In this document: piece after piece, positions 44,003 through 52,476 of the stretch
Layout: each line of letters opens with the position of its first letter
How positions within the stretch are numbered: position 1 is the first letter of the stretch
Source of the DNA: JAIBJN01 sp963775505
GTDB lineage: Bacteria > Actinomycetota > Thermoleophilia > Gaiellales > Gaiellaceae
DNA length: 64,000 nt
Assembly: GCA_963775505.1 (NCBI GenBank)
Contig: CAVZIL010000007.1
Span: forward strand, 248,001 to 312,000
Direction of reading: 5' to 3'
Notes under the pieces: model-generated
The model's database searches: none
What the model was told of the DNA's origin: nothing
The model's input: only the letters and a program-made list of their open reading frames with translations
Program-made: the position numbers and the translations under genes

Positions 44003-44743
44003 ATGAGCCCTCCGCCCGACCCGGAGACGCACCGCTCGCGGCGGACGCCGCGGATCATCCAGAGCCTGAACTGGGCCTTCGAGGGCGTGATCCACGTCCT
44101 CCGCTCCGAGCGCAACATGCGCATCCACTTCGCGGTGGCGACGGCCGTCCTCGTCCTCGCGTTCTCGTACGGGGTGACCAAGCTGGAGCTGATGGCGCTC
44201 CTCGTCGCCATCTCCTTCGTGCTCATCGCGGAGATGGTGAACACCGCGATCGAGAAGACCATCGATCTCGCCGCCACCTCCTTCGACCCCCTGGCAAAGA
44301 CGGCCAAGGACATCGCGGCGGGCGCCGTCCTGATCGCCAGCGTGAACGCCGTCGTGATCGGCTATCTCGTCTTCGCCGACCGGCTGTCGAGGCCGAGCTC
44401 CCGCCTCGTCGAGCGGCTGCGGGAGGCACCGAGCAACCTGACGCTCATCGCCCTGATCCTCGTCATCCTCATCGTCATCGCGAGCAAGGCGCTGACCGGC
44501 CGCGGGACGCCGCTCTCCGGCGGCCTGCCGTCCGGCCACGCTGCTCTGGCGTTCGGGGGGTTCACCGCCATCACCTTCATCGTCGACGACCAGCGCGTCG
44601 TCGTCTCGTTCGTGGCCCTGATCATGGCCCTGCTCGTCGCCCAGACGAGGGTGGAGTCGGGCATTCACTCGACGACCGAGGTCGCTCTCGGAGCGGTGAT
44701 CGGTACGCTCGTGACCATGATCCTCTTCCAGGTGCTCGCGTGA
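44003..44743 (+). CDS. Fused diacylglycerol/undecaprenol kinase and PAP2 phosphatase
   Basis: 246 residues. The first about 130 match DgkA-type membrane kinases (SLNWAFEGVIHVLRSERNMR, VLIAEMVNTAIEKTIDL with the catalytic Glu). The rest is a PAP2 domain with PLSGGLPSGHAALAFGG and RVESGIHSTTEVALG. One polypeptide thus holds a lipid kinase and a lipid phosphatase, plausibly both acting on undecaprenol/undecaprenyl phosphate for cell wall carrier recycling (inference). ATG 44003; overlaps cdd. Confidence 0.87.
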   Translation: MSPPPDPETHRSRRTPRIIQSLNWAFEGVIHVLRSERNMRIHFAVATAVLVLAFSYGVTKLELMALLVAISFVLIAEMVNTAIEKTIDLAATSFDPLAKTAKDIAAGAVLIASVNAVVIGYLVFADRLSRPSSRLVERLREAPSNLTLIALILVILIVIASKALTGRGTPLSGGLPSGHAALAFGGFTAITFIVDDQRVVVSFVALIMALLVAQTRVESGIHSTTEVALGAVIGTLVTMILFQVLA

Positions 44744-45102
44744 CCGATCACGAGCTGCTCGCCGAGGCGCAGGCCGCGTCGGCCAATGCGTACGCCCCGT
44801 ACTCGAACTTCCACGTGGGCGCCGCGGCGCTCCTCCGCGACGGGCGCGTGATCACCGGCGTCAACGTCGAGAACGCGGCCTATCCGCTGGGCGTCTGCGC
44901 CGAGCGGTGCGCGCTCTCGCGCGCGGCGGCGGAGGGGGTCCGGCCCGGCGACGTCGAGGCGGTGGCGATCACCGCCTCGCCTTGCGGCGGCTGCCGGCAG
45001 TGGCTCGCCGAGTTCAAGGTCGACCGCGTGATCTTCCTCCACGAGGGAGAGGTGCTCACGAGGACCCCGGCGGAGCTGCTTCCGGACTCGTTCGTCCTGT
45101 GA
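44740..45102 (+). CDS. cdd: Cytidine deaminase
   Basis: Zinc enzyme converting cytidine to uridine. 120 residues: APYSNFHVGAAALLRDGRV, the catalytic CAE (GVCAERCAL) and the zinc pair PCGGC (ASPCGGCRQWL). GTG 44740. Sits between the DGK fusion and era with overlaps at both ends. Confidence 0.96.
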   Translation: MTDHELLAEAQAASANAYAPYSNFHVGAAALLRDGRVITGVNVENAAYPLGVCAERCALSRAAAEGVRPGDVEAVAITASPCGGCRQWLAEFKVDRVIFLHEGEVLTRTPAELLPDSFVL

Positions 45103-45977
45103 GGTCGGGGCTCGTCGCGGTCGCCGGGCGACCCAACGTCGGGAAGTCGACGCTCGTGAACGCGCTCGCCGGCGGCAAGGTGGCCATCGTCTCGGACAAG
45201 CCGCAGACCACCCGGCGCCGCATCTCCGCCGTCGTCGACGGCCGGCTCGACGACGAGCCGTTCCAGCTCGTGCTCGTCGACCTGCCCGGGTTCCAGCGGC
45301 CGCGCGACGCGCTCACCGAGCGGATGCAGCGCACGGTCGACGCGGCCCTCGAGGACGTCGACGGCGTCCTCTTCGTACTGGCCGCCGACGAGGCGATCGG
45401 GGCCGGCGACCGGTTCATCGCCGAGCGCGTCTTCGGCCGTGAGCCGCCGGTCGTCCTCGTCCTCAACAAGGTCGACCGCGTGAAGCCCGCCCGGATCGCC
45501 GAGCAGATCGACCGCGCCGCGGCTCTCGGCGACTTCCACGCGCTTCATCCGGTGAGCGCGCTCACGGGCGACGGCGTGGAGCCGCTCGGGACCGAGCTGG
45601 CAGCGCTGCTGCCGGAGGGGCCTCGCTACTTCGAGGAAGGCCGACGGACCGACCTGCCGCTCGAGGCCCAGGTCGCCGAGATCGTGCGCGAGAAGGCGCT
45701 GCAGGTGACCCGGGAGGAGGTCCCGCACGCGATCTCGGTCGAGATCGACGAGCTCGACGCGGACGCCGGTCGCGTGAGTGCGCACGTCTGGGTCGAGACC
45801 GAGTCCCAGAAGGGAATCGTGGTGGGCAAGGGCGGGGCTATGATCCGCACGATCGGCACGCGCGCCAGGCCGGAGATCGAATCGCTCCTGGGGCGTCCGG
45901 TGTTCCTCGACCTCCGCGTCAAGGTGAGGCCGAGGTGGCGCCGGGATGAGGGAGCGCTCGAGAGACTCGGTATCTAG
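45099..45977 (+). CDS. era: GTPase Era
   Basis: Ribosome assembly GTPase binding the 16S 3' end. 292 residues: G1 GRPNVGKST, PQTTRRR switch, G3 DLPGF, G4 NKVD, and a C-terminal KH domain (ESQKGIVVGKGGAMIRTIG). GTG 45099 overlaps the cdd stop. Confidence 0.97.
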   Translation: MRSGLVAVAGRPNVGKSTLVNALAGGKVAIVSDKPQTTRRRISAVVDGRLDDEPFQLVLVDLPGFQRPRDALTERMQRTVDAALEDVDGVLFVLAADEAIGAGDRFIAERVFGREPPVVLVLNKVDRVKPARIAEQIDRAAALGDFHALHPVSALTGDGVEPLGTELAALLPEGPRYFEEGRRTDLPLEAQVAEIVREKALQVTREEVPHAISVEIDELDADAGRVSAHVWVETESQKGIVVGKGGAMIRTIGTRARPEIESLLGRPVFLDLRVKVRPRWRRDEGALERLGI

Positions 45978-45995
45978 ATCGCACAGGGAGGACGA

Positions 45996-47501
45996 ATGGT
46001 CGCTGTCATGACGCCGGAGGAGTTCGAAGCGAAGCTTGCGACGTACCTCTACGAGCGCTCCGAGGAGGCGCGCGCCGTCCGGGTCGGGGAGAAGGAGACG
46101 AGCGAGCAGGCCGCGATCGTCGAGCGCTACGCGGACCTCTTCACGCGCGAGCAGCACCTCGCCCTCCGGGAGGCGGAGGAGGGGGCGCGCGGCGAGGAGC
46201 GCGAGCGCCTCTATCGCCTGCGCGAGGCTGCGGCGGGCGGCGTCATCGTTCGTGAGCTCGTCGAGGAGTCCGACGCGCTCGAGAACTCGATTCTCGCGGC
46301 CCGGGTCGAGTTCCGCGGCGAGTCGCTGCCGCTCCGGGCCGCGCAGGCACGACTCGCCGTGCTCGACGACTACGCGGCCCGCGACGAGCTGGGCGAGGCT
46401 GCCGCCGACGTCTCGGCCGGCTTCAACTGTCCGCGCCACGGGCTGATGCAGAAAGGCGAGGCCCTCGACGCCGAGCTGTCCGCCGATCCGGACCCGGTGG
46501 GGCGAAGCGCTGCTCGCAAGAACATCGACCTGCACGCGCTCTCCGAGGCGCTGCAGGCTGCGGTGAGGCTCCAGGACGACTCCTGGCAGGCGCTGCGGGA
46601 GGAGTGGCTCGACCGCGTGCTCGGCGCCGAGCGCGACGCCGAGCCGAGGTCGCACCAGGTCTCGTACCTGCGCCGCATGTCGCCCTTCGCGGACCTGTAC
46701 GCCAAGGAGCGTTCCGTCCCGATCTGCCTGGACACGCTCTCGTCCCTCGGCTTCGACCTGGCCTCGAACGGCGGGATCAAGCTCGACCTGGACGACCGGC
46801 CGCAGAAGAGCCCGCGTGCGTGCGTGATCGCCTCCGACCCGCCCTCCGTGGTTCATCTGATCACCCGCGCGCAGGGCGGGCTCCACGACTACCAGGCGTT
46901 CCTGCACGAGGCGGGGCACGCTCTCCACTACGCGGGGCTCGACCCCGATCTTCCCTACACGTTCCGCCGCCTCTCGCGCGACCACGCGCTCACCGAGATC
47001 TACTCGTTCCTGCTCGAGTCGATCACCCGCGAGCCCGGCTGGCACTCGCTGCACTTCGGCGTCGACGAGGCGGAGGACGCCGACCGGGCCGAGGCGGCTC
47101 GTTTCCTCGAAGTTCTGCTGTTCCGCCGCTATGCCGCGAAGCTCGACTACGAGCTTCGGCTCTGGAGCGACTTCGAGAACGCGAGCGACTACGCGAAGAC
47201 GTACGAGGACAACCTGCGCGGCGCGGTGGGCTTCCGGTACCGCGCGGACGGCTATCTCGTCGACATGGACGGCGACTTCTACTCGGCCGACTACCTGCGT
47301 GCCTGGATCCGCACCGCCCAGCTCCGCGCGCACCTGCGGAGCACGATCGGCGAGGACTGGTGGCGCCGCGCGGAGACGGGCGAGCTCCTGCGGGCGCTCT
47401 TCCAGGAGGGCACCCGGCCGACGAGCGAGGAGATCGCCGACCGCATCGGCTACGAGCCGCTCGACACGGAGCCCCTCGTGGAGGAGCTCGTCGCCGTCTA
47501 G
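45996..47501 (+). CDS. M3-like zinc metallopeptidase
   Basis: 501 residues, soluble, with no signal peptide. The zinc motif HEAGH starts at His304 (FLHEAGHALHYAG), followed by the third ligand candidate in HALTEIYSFLLESI, as in the M3 (oligoendopeptidase F/thimet) and related gluzincins. A long helical N-terminal part includes a CPRHG segment. Probably cleaves peptides in the cytoplasm; not a standard PepF by sequence. ATG 45996 has a good GGGAGG. Confidence 0.8.
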   Translation: MVAVMTPEEFEAKLATYLYERSEEARAVRVGEKETSEQAAIVERYADLFTREQHLALREAEEGARGEERERLYRLREAAAGGVIVRELVEESDALENSILAARVEFRGESLPLRAAQARLAVLDDYAARDELGEAAADVSAGFNCPRHGLMQKGEALDAELSADPDPVGRSAARKNIDLHALSEALQAAVRLQDDSWQALREEWLDRVLGAERDAEPRSHQVSYLRRMSPFADLYAKERSVPICLDTLSSLGFDLASNGGIKLDLDDRPQKSPRACVIASDPPSVVHLITRAQGGLHDYQAFLHEAGHALHYAGLDPDLPYTFRRLSRDHALTEIYSFLLESITREPGWHSLHFGVDEAEDADRAEAARFLEVLLFRRYAAKLDYELRLWSDFENASDYAKTYEDNLRGAVGFRYRADGYLVDMDGDFYSADYLRAWIRTAQLRAHLRSTIGEDWWRRAETGELLRALFQEGTRPTSEEIADRIGYEPLDTEPLVEELVAV

Positions 47502-47608
47502 CGCGACTTGGCGGCGGGCCCGAAGAACGCGACCGACGCGACCGCGAATCCGGCGAGCGAGGCCGCGAGGCCGACGAGGGCGGCCTTCGTGCTCATCGTG
47601 CGCTTCAT
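47498..47608 (-). CDS. 36-residue hydrophobic peptide
   Basis: ATG at 47608 on the minus strand, with GAGGTG 6 nt upstream. It encodes MKRTMSTKAALVGLAASLAG, continuing to a single helix and ending FFGPAAKSR; the stop overlaps that of the convergent metallopeptidase. A basic N-terminus and one hydrophobic segment suggest a membrane peptide. Function unknown. Confidence 0.45.
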   Translation of the reverse strand: MKRTMSTKAALVGLAASLAGFAVASVAFFGPAAKSR

Positions 47609-47810
47609 GCCCACCTCATCGGCAGGAAGCGCCGAGAGGATGAGCTAGGAGGCTTTGACGAAACGCAGCCTGTGCCGCCGGGCCGCGCTGCTCGTCCCCA
47701 AGACTGCGTCCTCGGTTGCGCCCGTAGCCTCCGGCTACGAACGCGCCCTGCGTCCTTGTTTCGGAACGACCATCGCACCCCAGCGACGAGCGACGTTCCG
47801 CCAATGCCCC
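47609..47810. other. Intergenic region with hairpin and internal repeat
   Basis: Holds a 7-bp hairpin CGTAGCC-TCC-GGCTACG at 47723-47739 flanked by two copies of CTGCGTCCT (47704-47712 and 47748-47756). I find no supportable gene. It lies upstream of the 36-residue peptide and downstream of the metalloprotease, both on the minus strand, so it could be a leader or a repeat element. Confidence 0.4.
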
Positions 47811-48482
47811 CTAGCGGTACGTGACGTGGCGGGAGCTGCGGAAGACCGCTACCTGCCACGGCTGCAGGCGATCGCCCATCCGGCTCGGAAGCATGAGGTT
47901 GTCCGCGGCGCTCGAGTGCGGGAGCCCGCAGGCGTGCCCGAGCTCGTGGGCGAGGACGCGGAGGCGCCTGCCCGTCAGCGCGGACATGTCCACCGTGACG
48001 TGGTCGACGAGCGGGCCGAGCGAGCAGCCGGCCTTGCCGAGGACGTCCCGGACGACGAAGACGGTGATGGGGCCGCCCGAGCCGGTGATCCCACCCGGCT
48101 CTCGCTGGCGGCGGAAGAACGCGCCGCCGGGCCCAAAGTCCGCCTGGTAGGAGCCCTCGGCGCACGGCGAGTCGAGGGCGTCGGCAGGTGCGGGCTCGGC
48201 GATTGTCCGCGTGAGGGGCTCGGCGGCCGCGAGAAGGTCGATCGCGGCGGCTTCACGCAGCACCCGCCTCGCCTCGGCAAGGCTCGGCTCGACCTCCTCG
48301 GACGTCGCCACCGGCTTCCCCTCCTCGTCGCGCAGGATGGCCACGCGGATCCGGAGCTTCTTCGGCCGCCGCGAGCCCGCGAGGCTGCCGGCCAGCTCGG
48401 GGATGCCGACGATGCGGTTTCCGGCCTCGCGCAGGACGTTGACCCCCTGCGCGAGGCCCGCGGCGAGGGCGAACGGCGGCAC
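47811..48482 (-). CDS. Matrixin-like zinc metalloprotease
   Basis: 223 residues from GTG 48482. The metal motif is HELGHACGLPH at about residues 179-189, followed by SSAADNLM, the metzincin-type HExxHxxGxxH plus Met-turn arrangement of M10-like enzymes. Upstream are segments VFVVRDVLGKAGCSLGPLVD and RRLRVLAHE. I see no clear signal peptide, unusual for this class. TAATCT six bases upstream suggests a leaderless promoter shared back to back with deoC. Confidence 0.72.
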   Translation of the reverse strand: MPPFALAAGLAQGVNVLREAGNRIVGIPELAGSLAGSRRPKKLRIRVAILRDEEGKPVATSEEVEPSLAEARRVLREAAAIDLLAAAEPLTRTIAEPAPADALDSPCAEGSYQADFGPGGAFFRRQREPGGITGSGGPITVFVVRDVLGKAGCSLGPLVDHVTVDMSALTGRRLRVLAHELGHACGLPHSSAADNLMLPSRMGDRLQPWQVAVFRSSRHVTYR

Positions 48483-48515
48483 GGGTCGAGATTACGCGAG
48501 GGCTACACTTCTTGC
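48483..48515. promoter_or_regulatory. Divergent overlapping promoters, metalloprotease and deoC
   Basis: Only 33 bp separate the two start codons. On the plus strand TACACT (48504-48509) lies six bases before the deoC ATG; on the minus strand TAATCT (48494 to 48489) lies six bases before the protease GTG. The two polymerases could not bind at once. Confidence 0.5.
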
Positions 48516-49454
48516 ATGGCTCAGGCGCCCGCCCTGCCGAGCGGCTTCGAGCTGCCTCTCGAGCCGCGGCTCCCCCGTATCGGCTCCGTCGACCAGGTCG
48601 GCGTCGAGCAGCGGGCCGCGGCGCTCGCCACTCGCTCGATCAAGCGCGAGTCGAAGCTCTTCGCGCTCGACCTCGCCGTCCGGATGATGGACCTCACCAC
48701 GCTGGAGGGCGCGGACACCCCGGGCAAGGTCGCGGCGCTCAGCTCGAAGGCCATACGTCCCGACCCCGCCGACCTGACCGTGCCGTCGGTGGCCGCCGTG
48801 TGCGTCTACCCGAATCTCGTGCCGCACGCGCTCGAGCGGGTGCGCGGGAGCGGCGTCAAGGTCGCCTCCGTCGCCACCGCGTTCCCGTCCGGTCAGGTGC
48901 CGACCGAGTTGAAGGTCGAGGAAGCGGCCCGCGTGGCGGAGCTCGGCGCGGACGAGATCGACATGGTGATCGACCGGGGCGCCTTCCTCTCCGGCCACTA
49001 CGCGAAGGTGTACGACGAGGTGCGGCGCGTGAAGGAGGTCTGCGGCCGGGCGCACCTGAAGGTGATCCTGGAGACGGGCGAGCTCGGGACGTACGACAAC
49101 GTGCGCCGGGCGAGCCTGCTCGCGATCGCCGGCGGCGCCGACTTCATCAAGACGTCGACGGGGAAGATCCAGCCCGCGGCGACGCTGCCGGTCACCCTCG
49201 TCATGCTCGAGGCCGTCCGCGACGTCTACGAGGAGACCGGGAAGAGGATCGGCATCAAGCCCGCAGGCGGCATCCGGCACTCGAAGCAGGCGGTGCAGTA
49301 CCTCGTCCTCCTCCACGAGACGCTCGGGCCCGAGTGGCTGACGCCCGACCTCTTCCGCTTCGGCGCCTCGTCGCTCCTGAACGACGTGCTCATGCAGATC
49401 CGCAAGGAGCGCACGGGCCGCTACCAGAGCCCCGACTACTTCACGATCGACTGA
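48516..49454 (+). CDS. deoC: Deoxyribose-phosphate aldolase
   Basis: Splits deoxyribose-5-phosphate into acetaldehyde and glyceraldehyde-3-phosphate. 312 residues, the longer DeoC type: VAAVCVYPNLVPHAL, VASVATAFPSGQ, Schiff-base Lys212 (GGADFIKTSTGKI) and a second Lys in GIKPAGGIR. The product acetaldehyde is the natural substrate of the aldehyde dehydrogenase encoded next, whose start overlaps its stop. Confidence 0.94.
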   Translation: MAQAPALPSGFELPLEPRLPRIGSVDQVGVEQRAAALATRSIKRESKLFALDLAVRMMDLTTLEGADTPGKVAALSSKAIRPDPADLTVPSVAAVCVYPNLVPHALERVRGSGVKVASVATAFPSGQVPTELKVEEAARVAELGADEIDMVIDRGAFLSGHYAKVYDEVRRVKEVCGRAHLKVILETGELGTYDNVRRASLLAIAGGADFIKTSTGKIQPAATLPVTLVMLEAVRDVYEETGKRIGIKPAGGIRHSKQAVQYLVLLHETLGPEWLTPDLFRFGASSLLNDVLMQIRKERTGRYQSPDYFTID

Positions 49455-50935
49455 TGGCGGAGGTCGAAAAGCGACAAGATCGCTCGCCGGTGCCGTCTGC
49501 GTTCGAATACGCGACGGCCCCGGAGTCGCGCGACATCGTCCGCCTGGAGGAGCGCTACGGGCTCTTCATCGGCGGCGAGTGGGTCGAGCCGAGGTCCGGC
49601 GAGCACGCTCCGAGCATCGCGCCGCGGGACGAGGAGCCTCTCGCCGAGGTCGCGTACGCCGGGCCGGAGGACGTCGACCTCGCCGTGCGCTCCTCGCGCG
49701 ACGCCTTCGCCAACGGCTGGTCCGACCTCGCTCCGAGCGAGAGGGCCAAGTACCTCTTCCGGATCGCGCGGATCCTCCAGGAGCGATCGCGGGAGTTCGC
49801 CGTGCTCGAGTCGCTCGACGGGGGCAAGCCGATCCGCGAGTCCCGCGACGTCGACCTGCCGCTCTCGGCGGCGCACTTCTTCTACTACGCGGGCTGGGCC
49901 GACAAGCTCGAGTACGCGTTTCCGAACCGCCGGCCGCGGCCCATCGGCGTCGCCGGGCAGATCATCCCCTGGAACTTCCCGCTGCTCATGCTCTCCTGGA
50001 AGATCGCGCCGGCGCTCGCTGCCGGGAACACGGTCGTCCTCAAGCCCGCGGAGACGACGCCCCTGACCGCCCTCCTCTTCGCGGACGCGCTCCGCCAGGC
50101 CGAGCTGCCCGCGGGCGTCGTCAACATCGTCACCGGTGACGGGCGGGCCGGCGCGGAGCTCGTGAAGCATCCGGACGTGGACAAGATCGCCTTCACCGGC
50201 TCGACCGAGGTCGGCAAGGAGATCATGCGCGCCGTCGCCGGGAGCGGGAAGCGGCTCACGCTCGAGCTCGGAGGGAAGGCGGCGAACGTCATCTTCGACG
50301 ACGCGCCGATCGACCAGGCCGTCGAGGGGATCATCAACGGGATCTACTTCAACCAGGGCCACGTGTGCTGCGCGGGCTCACGGCTCTTCGTGCAGGAGTC
50401 GGTCTACGAGGACGTCATCGCCAAGCTGAAGCGGCGCATGGGCACGCTCCGCGTCGGCGACCCGCTCGACAAGAACACGGACGTCGGCGCCATCAACTCG
50501 AGCCAGCAGCTCGAGAAGATCCGCGAGCTCGTGGCGACCGGGGAGGAGGAGGGCGCGGAGATCTACCAGCCGCCCTGCCGGCTCCCCGAGAAGGGCTGGT
50601 GGTTCCCGCCCACCGTCTTCACGAACGTCGCCCAGAGCTACCGGATCGCCCAGGAGGAGATCTTCGGGCCCGTGCTCTCCGTGCTCACCTTCCGCACTCC
50701 GGACGAGGCGGTCGAGAAGGCGAACAACACGCCGTACGGCCTCTCCGCCGGCGTCTGGACGGAGAAGGGCTCCCGCATCCTCTCCATGGCGCAGCGGCTG
50801 CGCGCCGGCGTGATCTGGGCGAACACGTACAACCGCTTCGACCCCGCCTCGCCGTTCGGCGGCTACAAGGAGTCCGGGTTCGGCCGCGAAGGCGGCCTGC
50901 ACGGCCTGGCTCCCTACCTGAGGTTCGACGAATGA
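49454..50935 (+). CDS. Aldehyde dehydrogenase
   Basis: NAD(P)-dependent oxidation of aldehydes. 493 residues with the full catalytic set: IIPWNFPLLM (Asn), TLELGGKAA (Glu271), NQGHVCCAGSR (nucleophile Cys305) and EEIFGPVLSVL. An N-terminal extension of about 35 residues precedes the domain. ATG 49454 overlaps the deoC stop, and the end overlaps the next gene by ATGA, so the three are one operon. Probable role: remove acetaldehyde from deoxynucleoside breakdown (inference). Confidence 0.93.
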   Translation: MAEVEKRQDRSPVPSAFEYATAPESRDIVRLEERYGLFIGGEWVEPRSGEHAPSIAPRDEEPLAEVAYAGPEDVDLAVRSSRDAFANGWSDLAPSERAKYLFRIARILQERSREFAVLESLDGGKPIRESRDVDLPLSAAHFFYYAGWADKLEYAFPNRRPRPIGVAGQIIPWNFPLLMLSWKIAPALAAGNTVVLKPAETTPLTALLFADALRQAELPAGVVNIVTGDGRAGAELVKHPDVDKIAFTGSTEVGKEIMRAVAGSGKRLTLELGGKAANVIFDDAPIDQAVEGIINGIYFNQGHVCCAGSRLFVQESVYEDVIAKLKRRMGTLRVGDPLDKNTDVGAINSSQQLEKIRELVATGEEEGAEIYQPPCRLPEKGWWFPPTVFTNVAQSYRIAQEEIFGPVLSVLTFRTPDEAVEKANNTPYGLSAGVWTEKGSRILSMAQRLRAGVIWANTYNRFDPASPFGGYKESGFGREGGLHGLAPYLRFDE

Positions 50936-51726
50936 GCCGGCTCCCCGTCAAGAAGACCTACAAGCTCTACGTCGGCGGCGCCTTTCCGCGCTCCGAGTCG
51001 GGGCGAACCTACGAGGTCGAGGGCGCGAACGTCGCGCTCGCCTCCCGCAAAGACGTGCGCGACGCCGTGCGGGTCGCCCGCGGCGCCTTCCCGAAATGGG
51101 CCGGGATGACGGCCTACAACCGCGGCCAGGTGCTGTACCGGGTTGCCGAGATGATGGAGGGCCGAAAGGCTGAGTTCGCAGACCTGACCGGGGGCGAGGC
51201 CGAGGTGAACGAGGCCGTGGACCGGTGGGTGTGGTACGCGGGCTGGGCCGACAAGCTCGCGCAGCTGCTCGGCTCCTCGAACCCCGTCGCGGGGCCGTAC
51301 TTCAACTTCACGGTGCCGGAGCCCACCGGGATCGTCGGGGTCGTGGCGCCCGAGGAGCCGCCGCTCGCCGGGCTCGTCTCGCGCCTCGCGCCCGCCGTGG
51401 TCGGCGGGAACGTCGCCGTCGTTCTCGCCTCGGAGCACCATCCGCTCGCTGCGGTGACGCTGGCCGAGGTGCTGGCGACCTCGGACGTCCCCGGAGGCGT
51501 GGTCAACATCCTCACCGGGCGAAAGCGAGAGCTGGCGCCGGTGCTCGCCGGGCACATGGACGTCAACGCCCTCGACCTCGCCGGCGCCGGGACCGACGTG
51601 GCGGAGCTCGAGCGGCTCGCGGCCGAGAACGTCAAGCGGATCGCGCGCAACGGGGACGGGCAGTCGCCGTGGCACGCCGCCGAGTTCCTCGAGCTGAAGA
51701 CCGTCTGGCACCCCATCGGCCTGTAG
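50932..51726 (+). CDS. Half-length aldehyde dehydrogenase homologue lacking catalytic residues
   Basis: 264 residues that follow the N-terminal and cofactor-binding part of an ALDH (YKLYVGGAFPRSESGRTYEV, PTGIVGVVAPEEPPLAG, VLATSDVPGGVVNILTG) and then stop. The PWNFP asparagine is replaced (PEEPPLA), and there is no LELGG glutamate or catalytic cysteine; the protein has no cysteine at all. The frame is clean and tightly coupled to the full ALDH, so it looks like a maintained partner or pseudoenzyme rather than debris. Confidence 0.85.
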   Translation: MSRLPVKKTYKLYVGGAFPRSESGRTYEVEGANVALASRKDVRDAVRVARGAFPKWAGMTAYNRGQVLYRVAEMMEGRKAEFADLTGGEAEVNEAVDRWVWYAGWADKLAQLLGSSNPVAGPYFNFTVPEPTGIVGVVAPEEPPLAGLVSRLAPAVVGGNVAVVLASEHHPLAAVTLAEVLATSDVPGGVVNILTGRKRELAPVLAGHMDVNALDLAGAGTDVAELERLAAENVKRIARNGDGQSPWHAAEFLELKTVWHPIGL

Positions 51727-51748
51727 CGGCATCTAAGCTCCTGACTTC

Positions 51749-52360
51749 GTGAGCCGTTTCAGCGAGGCGATCTCCGAGGGCGACGGCATCTCCGTCATCC
51801 CCGTGCTCGAAGGCGACGTCGGCGGGCTGGCCGCGCTCGCCGAGGAGGTCGGTGCAGAGGCCGTGGCGGTCGGGGCCGACGACGTCGCGGCGGCCCGGGC
51901 GCGCACCGGTCTCCCGATTCTCGCCAGGGGCGGCGACCCGGCGGCGGTCGCCGACGCGGGCGCGGACGCGGTGCTCGTCCGCTACGAGGCCGCGGCGGAG
52001 GAGGGCCTGCTCGAGGAGCTCTTCCGCCTGGCGGACGGGCTCGGGCTCGACTTCGCCGTCGACGTGCGCGAGGAGGAGGCGTTGGAAGAAGCGCTCGAGC
52101 GCGTCGACCCCGCGATCGTCCTCATCTCGGAACGGGGCCTCGAAGAGGACCAGGATGACCTCGAGCTGACCCTCGACCTGCTCGCCGACGTGCCCGCCGG
52201 CAAGCTCGTCGTCTCGGAGGCCCGGATCGTCTCGCACGACCAGGTCCTGGCGCTCGAGCGCGCAGGCGTCGACGCGATCCTCGTGCAGGGCCTGGCGCGC
52301 GACCCCGACTTCGGAGCGGTCCTCGAGGAGCTCGTCCATGGTCCGGAAGCCGGGCTCTAG
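51749..52360 (+). CDS. IGPS-like TIM-barrel protein (divergent TrpC relative)
   Basis: 203 residues. It starts SRFSEAISEGDGISVIPVLE and ends with GKLVVSEARIVSHDQVLALE, RAGVDAILVQ, matching the later strands of indole-3-glycerol phosphate synthase (AESGI... AGVDAVLVG). The N-terminal third of IGPS and the KxSPS lysine region are missing or replaced, so IGPS activity is doubtful. Highly acidic. TAAGCT lies nine bases before the GTG. Function unknown. Confidence 0.6.
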   Translation: MSRFSEAISEGDGISVIPVLEGDVGGLAALAEEVGAEAVAVGADDVAAARARTGLPILARGGDPAAVADAGADAVLVRYEAAAEEGLLEELFRLADGLGLDFAVDVREEEALEEALERVDPAIVLISERGLEEDQDDLELTLDLLADVPAGKLVVSEARIVSHDQVLALERAGVDAILVQGLARDPDFGAVLEELVHGPEAGL

Positions 52361-52476
52361 CGCGGTCGCGGCTCCGGAAGAGGCCGGCGCGCACGGGCGC
52401 GACGGCGACGGGCACGCGCTTCCCTGCTCCCTCGCCCCGAAGGACGCCCTCCTGCTCCTCTTCCAGTGAGCCGGCG

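Noticed and set aside
44880..47333. Long open frame antisense to cdd, era and the M3-like peptidase
   Set aside because: It crosses three real genes and shows no family features.
47655..48515. Upstream extension of deoC
   Set aside because: The frame is open but runs antisense to the metalloprotease and has no DeoC sequence; the start at 48516 fits family length and has a -10.
52338..52469. 43-codon open frame overlapping the end of the IGPS-like gene
   Set aside because: Has an ATG but no ribosome binding site or recognisable sequence; composition is what random high-GC sequence gives.
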